Assembly (NCBI GenBank): GCA_017990865.1
Contig: JAGNNB010000257.1
Coordinates: forward strand, 1 to 5,133
Direction: 5' to 3'
Source: Lysobacteraceae bacterium
Lineage (GTDB): Bacteria; Pseudomonadota; Gammaproteobacteria; Xanthomonadales; Xanthomonadaceae
DNA: 5,133 nt
In this document: piece by piece, positions 1 through 5,133 of the stretch
How the letters are laid out: each line of letters opens with the position of its first letter
Position numbering within the stretch: the stretch's first letter is position 1
The notes under the pieces: generated by a model
The model's database searches: none
Seen by the model: only the letters and a program-made list of their open reading frames with translations
Told to the model about the DNA's origin: nothing
Position numbers and translations under genes: made by a program

Positions 1-3000
1 GGTGAAGGCTTTCAGCATCTCTTCGCGGTAAGCGGCCAGGAGTACCGGCGGCTCCATGATGAAATTCGGAATGGTGGCGACGAGCCGGTCCAAATCGACT
101 GCATTGACCGTATTGCTGATCAGATTCAGCGCATAGAGTTCTTTGCCGTCCGGACTGACCGCCATCGAGACCGGCATGATCTGCAGTGGAATGCGATTCC
201 CAAGGAACAGCGTGTTGATGCTGGTATCGAAACGGATCGCGCGGTAGGTATTCGTGTCCGCGATCATCAAGGTGTTGGTGATCGGCATCGACGCCAGACG
301 ATACATGCTGAGCGCCGGCAGCAGCGTGGTCTGGATCTGGGGGATCGCGGTGATCGTGGTCGGGAAACGCACGAGCAAGCTTTGCGCGCCGGTCTGGATG
401 GTCATGTAGGCCACCCCGTCCACGGCGAGCAAGTCGTTCTCGCGGATATCGCCGCTGCCGACCGGCACCTGCGACGCGACCGGGCCCGGCGCGCCCATCA
501 CGATCCGCTGCACGCCGTTGTAGACCATATCGCTCATCGGCGTGTTGCCGCTGTTGGAGAGCGCGATGGCGTTGGCGCCGTCGGTATCGATCGCGAACGG
601 CCCGATGGCGTTGAACGCCCACGACGGGCTGGGCACCAGCGGAATCGCCATCGGATTGAACCGGTACAGCCCGCGTCTGGCGAGATCGTTGCTGCGGCCC
701 GCGGCGAACAGCATGTCCGGATGTTTGAGGTGGGTTTCCAAACGCACGAATTGAATATCGCAGACGATGCTGGCCGGGCCCCAGGTGACGGTCGGGGCGG
801 TGCCGACGTTCGCGGCCGGCGTCACGAAGGCCGTAGCGAAGATCGAATCCACGCCGGTGCTCTTGGTGATCGAACCGACCGCGTAGACGCGGCGACCGTC
901 GTCGTTGAAGGCGATGTCCTGCAGTTGCACGTTGCTGGCGCCGGGGAAGTTCAGCACGGCGACGGCGGTGCGTGCTTCGACATCGTAGACCTGGATGCGA
1001 TTGCCGGTGCCGTAGGTGTAGAGATAGCGTCCGTCGGGATCCAGCTTGGTGCGCGTATGCATCAGCACCATACCGAACATGGTGTCGATGCCGGTCGGCA
1101 CGACGAACGGATACTCCGGGAATTGCTGCAGGTGATCGAACATGGCGCAGTAGGTCTTGCTGGCCAGCAATTCGCGGATTTCCTCGTACAGCGCTTTCAG
1201 CAGATCGTGTTCGGATTTGGAGACGAAAATGTAAGGCCCGCTGGCCGAATTGACCACTTGCCAAATCAGGTTCAGCAGCGAAATCACGCGCTTGTGCTGA
1301 TCGGACAGCGGCAAGGTGGTATCCGGGAACGGCAGCAACAAGGCTTTGAGCGAATCGATCAGCGAGACGATGCAGTTGTCCCAGAAGTCCTTGAGCAAGG
1401 TGCCTTCCAACACCGAATCCCAGAACCCTTGCGTCACGTGCGGTTCCAGATGCACCGACACGCCGGTCGCGGCCTTTTCGATCCAAAGGTTGATCTTGCC
1501 GTTGCCGGCACCGGACAGCAGATTTCCCTCGATGGCTTTTTGCACCAGCGGAATCGCACGATCGCCGGAGGCGTGCAGCAGATCGCCGTCGTTGTCCAAG
1601 GCGTAGCCCTTGGTGAGCACGATTTTTTCGCGATCCTTGTTGCAGCGCAGTTTCAAGCCGCAGATGACGCCCATGCCGTGCAACAGTCGATTATGCAAGC
1701 GCATGTCGCCGGTGAGGTCAGCCATGCACAAGGCGTCGATCGCCTCCTGCACCGTACCGACTTTGTCCCAACCCGGAATATCGGTGTAGGTGGCGCATGC
1801 CGAGGAATCGTAGGCGATGCGGCTGGCGTCGAGTTCGCTCAACGATGCGAAACGCGGCCGCAAATCTTCGCAGAACACGCGTTCCGGCGACGCCAGATTC
1901 TCGCGCGCGCGATAAATCGACGCGAGTGGGTAATACTGATGGCGAATGCCGCGTGCGGGCGCTTCGATCAGGCTCTCGATGCTGCGGTCGATGGCGCGCG
2001 TGGCGAACAGCCAGTAATCGCCCGGGCGCAGATCTTCGCCGCCGAATTCGATCACCACGCCGTCGGCCAGCACGATATCGCCGGGCTCGCAAACGCCCAC
2101 GCCGTCCCAACGCGACATCTTGGCGTGGCGAGCGATGCGCAACGTACGCGGCAAGGGCTGATGGAACGGGATTTCGAGCGCGTCGACGACGCTGGCGTCT
2201 TCCCAACTGATTCGCCGGGTCTGCAGATTGACGGTGGATATCTTGCGCAATTCGCCGCGCGTGTGGTGGCTGTGGCCGATGCGGTCTTCGTACGCGCCGG
2301 TGACCAGGTCGACGAGATCGTCGGAGATTTCGATCAACTCGCCGACCGCGTACAACTCCGGTTTTTCCACCAACACCGAGGTGGTGCCTGCCTGCGCGTC
2401 TTCAATCAGGGCGGTCGTCGTCGCGGCGTTTTCGCGCGACCATTTGTAGCGCGCCGTCGTCGGGTCCAGCAGCGCGCCGACATCGCCGGCGCGGTGAATT
2501 TCGACCCGGAACAGGCGATTGCCCTCGCCCAGGTACGGACCTTCGATTTTCGGCTCGCAGGGGTCGGCACAGGGGTCGATCGTCGCGGCGGGCTTGTCTT
2601 TCGTGGTCAAGATGCCGCGACCGATGCCCAGCAATCCGGACAAGATGGCGTTCGGCGGTTGCGCGACGTTGGCGAACGGCACCTCGATGCCTTTGAGCAA
2701 TCGCACTTGCGCGATCAGTTGCGTGCGCGTGCAGGTGTCGGCGCCGTCGAGCGCGACATCGCGCAGATCGGCATGTTCGACATAGCCGATCGGACGTTCC
2801 CAGACATCGAGATAGGCGAGATCGACGCGACGACTGCCCACCGCGACGGGCGCGAGCGCGGCCGGATCGGGCGACGGCAAATCCGCCTGCGTCCAATACG
2901 TACCGTGCGCTTCTTTCGTCGCCTGCAGGCCGTCGGCGTAGAAACGCCCTGCCCCAGCCGCAGTGCCGTCGCCGCCCATGACGACGAGGTCGCGCGCGGG

Positions 3001-4044
3001 GTCGGCTTCCAACAACACCGGGCCGAAGCGATACGTCGCCGCCGCGCTGAGGCCGCTGTAGGTCAATGAGGTGATCGCCGCCCAGTTGAAGGCACCGACT
3101 TGCGGCGCGGAAAACGCATGCACTTCCCATGCGCCATAGGTCAGCACCACGGCGCCGGTCAACGCGAGGGTATTCGCGACCGCCGCATCGTCTTTGAGCA
3201 CGATCGACAGCGCCGCGGCGGCGGGCGTGCGTTGAACGCTCACGTACAGCATCCGCGAGCGCGATGCGTCGACAGGCTCGGGGAATGCGTAAGTCACGCT
3301 GGTCGCCTGCGTCGCCTGCAGCGAAATGCCGCCGAAAATCCGCTGGTCGTCGTCGTTCGTGAGTTGCGCCGTCGCCGGAATCACGCTGTAGCGATCGCCC
3401 AGATCGGTGCGCACGATGGTCGTGCGCAGCGGTAGATCGGCTTTCAGGAAATCGAAGGCGTAGCGCTTCTTCGGATCGTTATCCAAACCGGTGAAACCGT
3501 ACTCGACCACGGCGTTCTGCGCGAAGCCGGCCGGCCAACTGCCGGGCACGGCGCGCATCAGCGTCCAATCGCCATCGGCGTAGACGACGCTGGTGACGAA
3601 TGGGTGGGTGGCGCTGGCGTCCTTCATGTAGAACGTCAAGGCCGCGACGTTATCGGCCTTCACCGCGAACAGCACTTCGCTCAGACCGCCGAGGTCGATG
3701 GGTTTGTCGGGACGCTTCGCGAGCGCGGTCGCGCCGCGCGAGACCAGGCTGCCGTCGCCGACGCGATGGTCGATGTAATCCACGAACACTGCCGCGGTCG
3801 CGGGTGTGCTGGTCCAACCGCGACGCGTTTCCATGCGATCGATCAGCACATGCGTATCGATGCGGAAACCGTCGTTGGAACTGCCGGTATGCACCGCGCT
3901 GCCGGCGAGGCGCTGGATCATGCGCATCACCAACTCGTTCTGCTCGTTGAAGTCCGACTCCAACGGCAGGCGCCCCATCTGATGGAAAACGCCGACGAAA
4001 TGGTTGACTTCGTCGAACGATACTTTGCCGATTTCGCTGTTCAT
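1..4044 (-). CDS. Large multidomain DUF6519-family protein with C-terminal beta-propeller, 3'-truncated (first 1348 aa)
   Basis: One frame runs from ATG at 4044 to the left edge without a stop; I translated every codon. The start is fixed by the ATGA overlap with the preceding gene and an AAGGA 11 bases upstream. Residues 24-35 (GRLPLESDFNEQ) match the family signature that usually reads GRVQLDADWNEQ. Residues 63-348 look like two beta-sandwich modules. GAGRFYADG (364-372), YLDVWER (411-417), RLFRVEIH (510-517), KWSREN (534-539), SRWDG (645-649), GDYWLF (675-680) and RGIRHQYYPLA (698-708) make up the DUF6519 core. CEDLRPRF (725-732) is followed by HNRLLHGMGVICGL (784-797), a helical stretch (about 875-975) and a probable seven-bladed propeller (about 985-1325). 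There is no signal peptide or clear membrane segment, consistent with cytoplasmic assembly. No enzyme motif is seen. The family is functionally uncharacterised; a structural role in a phage-tail-like contractile particle is inference from remembered gene neighbourhoods. The stop and the full length lie outside the window. Confidence 0.9.
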   Translation of the reverse strand, partial: MNSEIGKVSFDEVNHFVGVFHQMGRLPLESDFNEQNELVMRMIQRLAGSAVHTGSSNDGFRIDTHVLIDRMETRRGWTSTPATAAVFVDYIDHRVGDGSLVSRGATALAKRPDKPIDLGGLSEVLFAVKADNVAALTFYMKDASATHPFVTSVVYADGDWTLMRAVPGSWPAGFAQNAVVEYGFTGLDNDPKKRYAFDFLKADLPLRTTIVRTDLGDRYSVIPATAQLTNDDDQRIFGGISLQATQATSVTYAFPEPVDASRSRMLYVSVQRTPAAAALSIVLKDDAAVANTLALTGAVVLTYGAWEVHAFSAPQVGAFNWAAITSLTYSGLSAAATYRFGPVLLEADPARDLVVMGGDGTAAGAGRFYADGLQATKEAHGTYWTQADLPSPDPAALAPVAVGSRRVDLAYLDVWERPIGYVEHADLRDVALDGADTCTRTQLIAQVRLLKGIEVPFANVAQPPNAILSGLLGIGRGILTTKDKPAATIDPCADPCEPKIEGPYLGEGNRLFRVEIHRAGDVGALLDPTTARYKWSRENAATTTALIEDAQAGTTSVLVEKPELYAVGELIEISDDLVDLVTGAYEDRIGHSHHTRGELRKISTVNLQTRRISWEDASVVDALEIPFHQPLPRTLRIARHAKMSRWDGVGVCEPGDIVLADGVVIEFGGEDLRPGDYWLFATRAIDRSIESLIEAPARGIRHQYYPLASIYRARENLASPERVFCEDLRPRFASLSELDASRIAYDSSACATYTDIPGWDKVGTVQEAIDALCMADLTGDMRLHNRLLHGMGVICGLKLRCNKDREKIVLTKGYALDNDGDLLHASGDRAIPLVQKAIEGNLLSGAGNGKINLWIEKAATGVSVHLEPHVTQGFWDSVLEGTLLKDFWDNCIVSLIDSLKALLLPFPDTTLPLSDQHKRVISLLNLIWQVVNSASGPYIFVSKSEHDLLKALYEEIRELLASKTYCAMFDHLQQFPEYPFVVPTGIDTMFGMVLMHTRTKLDPDGRYLYTYGTGNRIQVYDVEARTAVAVLNFPGASNVQLQDIAFNDDGRRVYAVGSITKSTGVDSIFATAFVTPAANVGTAPTVTWGPASIVCDIQFVRLETHLKHPDMLFAAGRSNDLARRGLYRFNPMAIPLVPSPSWAFNAIGPFAIDTDGANAIALSNSGNTPMSDMVYNGVQRIVMGAPGPVASQVPVGSGDIRENDLLAVDGVAYMTIQTGAQSLLVRFPTTITAIPQIQTTLLPALSMYRLASMPITNTLMIADTNTYRAIRFDTSINTLFLGNRIPLQIMPVSMAVSPDGKELYALNLISNTVNAVDLDRLVATIPNFIMEPPVLLAAYREEMLKAFT
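70..1092 (-). other. Domain region: probable seven-bladed beta-propeller (about residues 985-1325)
   Basis: Seven successive units of roughly 35-50 residues share a YVTN-like pattern: a D-x-D-G or similar turn, a strand with Tyr or Leu, a short turn, and a strand giving V-Y-D or a similar ending. The clearest are LDPDGRYLYTYGTGNRIQVY (from residue 1001), IAFNDDGRRVYAVG (from about 1043) and MAVSPDGKELYALN (from 1294). Blades 3 to 6 are more diverged. Propellers of this kind usually form rigid binding platforms. The sequence continues beyond the propeller (EPPVLLAAYREEMLKAF) and off the window edge, so at least one more segment follows. Confidence 0.6.
1120..1422 (-). other. Domain region: helical linker (about residues 875-975)
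   Basis: This is the only clearly helix-rich stretch in the protein, with leucine-rich amphipathic segments (LIDSLKALLLPF, VISLLNLIWQVV, LLKALYEEIRELLASK). It separates the preceding beta modules from the propeller and could be a spacer, an oligomerisation element or a partner-binding bundle. I recognise no family. Polar residues interrupt the hydrophobic runs, so a membrane segment is unlikely. Confidence 0.45.
1465..1812 (-). other. Domain region: HNRLLHGMGVICGL module (about residues 745-860)
   Basis: TVQEAIDALC leads into HNRLLHGMGVICGLKL (784-799) and then GYALDNDGDLLHA (813-825). Many tail-particle-associated proteins carry, in my recollection, the related pair HGWGVVCGL plus PGYALD; here the Trp is replaced by Met at residue 791. 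The module looks like a small beta domain that follows the DUF6519 core. Function unknown. Confidence 0.6.
1830..2961 (-). other. Domain region: DUF6519 core (about residues 362-738 of the large protein)
   Basis: Conserved blocks appear in the order I remember for the family: GAGRFYADG, then DLAYLDVWERPIGYVEHADL with TRTQLIAQVRLLKG, then GEGNRLFRVEIH, KWSREN, SRWDG, a DGVVIEFGGEDLRPGDYW block, RGIRHQYYPLA and CEDLRPRF. A CxxxC pair (residues 492 and 496) sits just before the RLFRVEIH block. The order and spacing of the blocks make the family call solid; the biochemical role of the family is unknown. Confidence 0.8.
3001..3858 (-). other. Domain region: two tandem beta-sandwich-like modules (residues 63-348 of the large protein)
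   Basis: This part separates the N-terminal signature (GFRI at residues 59-62) from GAGRFYADG. It reads as two consecutive all-beta units. The second, at about 216-348, has alternating strands (AALSIVLKDD, then YGAWEVHAFSAP, then FNWAAITSLTYSGL, then YRFGPVLLEAD), an arrangement like galactose-binding or carbohydrate-binding jelly rolls, in which a Trp strand and a final strand with an acidic residue are typical. The first, at about 63-203, is similar in composition (LSEVLFAVKADNVAALTFYM, then DGDWTLMRAVPGSW). The fold assignment comes from pattern only; ligand binding is not shown. Confidence 0.5.
4041..4044 (-). promoter_or_regulatory. ATGA stop-start overlap coupling the two genes
   Basis: On the minus strand the bases read ATGA: the ATG opens the DUF6519-family gene and the TGA closes the beta-helix gene. 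Such overlaps normally mean co-transcription and translational coupling, so the two products are probably made together in related amounts. This overlap is also the strongest evidence for the chosen start of the downstream gene. Confidence 0.92.
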
Positions 4045-5133
4045 AGCGGCGAATTTCCTTTGAAACGCGGCCGCGGGAGAACCCGGACCTGGATGGGCGT
4101 CAGCCCCGCGGGGATGGATTCGGCCAAACGCAGGCCGATGTTCTGGTTGCGCCACGGCAAACCGAAACCGTAGAACGCGCCGATTTCGCCGCCTTCCTCG
4201 CCGCCGCGCAGCAGGACGGGGTCGGCGTTGTTATGCAGCGTCATGTAGCCGGCGTCGCCCCAGACGGTGGACACGAAAATCGGTGTTGCGGAGGTACAAC
4301 GGAAAATGTCGCCCGCGTAGGCCCGAGGCACGCGCGAGAAACGCACGCAGCCGCCATCGGTCAACGCCAAGGGGCCGTAACACAGACTGTTGGAGACGCG
4401 GCCCGCGCGCGCGGCGACGCCGCCGAATGCGGTGCAGCGATCGAGCGCGATTTCGCCGCCGAGGCATTGCAACGCCGCGCCGGCAGCGGGCGCTTCGACC
4501 GTCGCCGAGGGATGCTGCAGGATGCTGTCTTGCGCCACGAATCGCCCGCCGGCGACGGTCACGACCGTCGCACCGACGATGCACGCATTCAAGGCGATCT
4601 CGCACGGCGTCGCCTGTGCGACGCGCAGAGCGACCGTCGACGGTTGCAGCGTGCAGTAGCGCAGATTCAACGCATCGCAGGCGCCCTCGATACGCACATC
4701 GCCGCCGGACAGGCACAGGCCATCGAGCGTCAGCGATGCGATCGTCGAATTCTGCACGCGCAACAAGCGCGTCGCCGCCGCGGGTTTGATCAGATACGGT
4801 GTTTGCAATTCCGCCGCTTGCAGCACAAGGCCGCCGGGGAATTGTCGGTTATCGATGTCCAACGCCTCTTCGTAGACGGCGCTATCCAGAATTTCGATCA
4901 CCACCGGCATCGCCGCGCCGTCGGGTGCGGCGGCGATCGCCGCTTGCAGCGTCGAGAATTGCGCATCGCGGGTGCGCGCGACGGTCAGCAAGGGCGTGGG
5001 CAAATCGGTACGCGCATGCGGACCGGCGCCGATGGCGTGCCCTGCGGCATAACGGAAATCCGCGGTGAGCGCGCCGGTCGGCGCTTCGCCCGCCGGGAAT
5101 GCGATGCGCCCGCGTTCGGAATCGATCGCGACC
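4041..5133 (-). CDS. Right-handed beta-helix protein, 5'-truncated (C-terminal 363 aa); putative tail-like particle component
   Basis: The frame is open from the right edge (first whole codon 5132-5130) to a TGA at 4043-4041, giving 363 visible residues. A TTG at 5003-5001 could serve as a start, but the 43 residues before it read as good protein (DxxRGRIAFP, then ADFRYAAGHAIGAGPHAR at visible residues 24-41), so the gene begins outside the window. The segment at about 58-93 (TLQAAIAA, then VVIEILDS and YEEALDI) leads into a run of short beta rungs at about 95-275, each about 20-25 residues, with hydrophobic alternation and turns rich in Gly, Asn and Asp. This is the pattern of a parallel beta-helix. 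The tail (GGEEGGEIGAF at about 310, then NIGLRLAESIPAGL) resembles, from memory, the C-terminus of beta-helix proteins encoded just before DUF6519 genes. Ten cysteines lie along the helix region. No catalytic residues are recognisable; pectate-lyase-like enzymes share the fold, so enzyme activity is not excluded. The likely role is structural or surface-binding, by inference. Confidence 0.88.
   Translation of the reverse strand, partial: VAIDSERGRIAFPAGEAPTGALTADFRYAAGHAIGAGPHARTDLPTPLLTVARTRDAQFSTLQAAIAAAPDGAAMPVVIEILDSAVYEEALDIDNRQFPGGLVLQAAELQTPYLIKPAAATRLLRVQNSTIASLTLDGLCLSGGDVRIEGACDALNLRYCTLQPSTVALRVAQATPCEIALNACIVGATVVTVAGGRFVAQDSILQHPSATVEAPAAGAALQCLGGEIALDRCTAFGGVAARAGRVSNSLCYGPLALTDGGCVRFSRVPRAYAGDIFRCTSATPIFVSTVWGDAGYMTLHNNADPVLLRGGEEGGEIGAFYGFGLPWRNQNIGLRLAESIPAGLTPIQVRVLPRPRFKGNSPL
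4056..4060 (-). promoter_or_regulatory. Ribosome binding site AAGGA for the DUF6519-family gene
   Basis: The minus strand reads AAGGA here, within AAAGGAAA, 11 bases before the ATG at 4044. It lies inside the last codons of the upstream gene. The spacing is slightly long but usable, and it gives the downstream gene its own initiation signal in addition to coupling through the overlap. Confidence 0.7.

Noticed and set aside
382..3069. An 895-codon plus-strand open frame, the longest complete frame in the window
   Set aside because: It is exactly codon-in-register antisense to the minus-strand gene, so its stops require TTA, CTA or TCA codons in that gene, which are very rare here; the frame ends precisely at a TCA Ser codon (3069-3067). 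The translation is rich in Arg, His, Asp and Gly without recognisable motifs, whereas the opposite strand encodes clear family motifs throughout.
2402..3130. Minus-strand frame of 242 codons, and a similar one at 1718-2206
   Set aside because: Both lie inside the large minus-strand gene in other frames and have low-complexity Arg-rich translations typical of shifted frames in GC-rich genes.
3100..3435. Plus-strand open frame of 111 codons
   Set aside because: It is the continuation of the same antisense register after the TCA codon, and it ends at the complement of a CTA Leu codon. No motif or ribosome binding site supports it.
4041..5003. Taking the TTG at 5003 as the true start of the beta-helix gene
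   Set aside because: The frame is open to the window edge, and the 43 residues before the TTG show conserved-looking protein sequence (RGRIAFP, FRYAAGHAIGAGP), so the TTG is an internal Leu codon.
4231..5068. Several frames overlapping the beta-helix gene on both strands (for example 4231-4716 minus, 4283-4789 plus, 4799-5068 plus)
   Set aside because: They are Arg- and Ala-rich shadows without motifs, overlapped completely by a gene with convincing protein features.
1..5133. Promoter, terminator, RNA gene, CRISPR or insertion-sequence signals
   Set aside because: The two genes fill the whole window with a 4-base overlap, leaving no intergenic DNA. I saw no repeat array, tRNA-like fold, terminal inverted repeat or transposase motif.

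Overview
The window holds two overlapping protein-coding genes, both on the minus strand and both cut by a window edge. There is no intergenic DNA, RNA gene, mobile element, repeat array or CRISPR. The sequence is GC-rich (roughly 60% by eye). The minus-strand reading frames almost never use the codons TTA, CTA or TCA, as is usual in a GC-rich bacterium, plausibly a proteobacterium. The sequence alone does not support a genus.

Reading in the direction of transcription (right to left), the first gene (5133 to 4041) is the C-terminal 363 residues of a protein with a right-handed parallel beta-helix. Its frame stays open to the right edge, so its true start lies outside the window. It ends in TGA inside an ATGA overlap with the second gene.

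The second gene (4044 to 1) is one unbroken frame of 1348 codons that has not reached its stop at the left edge. The N-terminal motif, the later GAGRFYADG, LDVWER, RVEIH, KWSREN and GDYW motifs, and an RGIRHxYxPLA-type motif match what I remember of the DUF6519 family. Members of that family often sit, in my recollection, in gene sets for phage-tail-like contractile particles. This copy looks enlarged: about 285 residues of beta-sandwich-like sequence sit between the N-terminal motif and GAGRFYADG, a second conserved module (HNRLLHGMGVICGL) follows the DUF6519 core, then a helical segment, then about 340 residues that read as a seven-bladed beta-propeller with a YVTN-like last blade.

Neither protein has an obvious enzyme active site. 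The visible start of the second protein has no signal peptide; the first protein's start is outside the window. The gene order (beta-helix protein, then DUF6519 protein, translationally coupled) and the pile-up of beta-rich modules suggest structural or surface-binding parts of a tail-like particle, such as an extracellular contractile injection system. That system-level assignment is inference: no sheath, tube, baseplate or ATPase gene lies inside this window.
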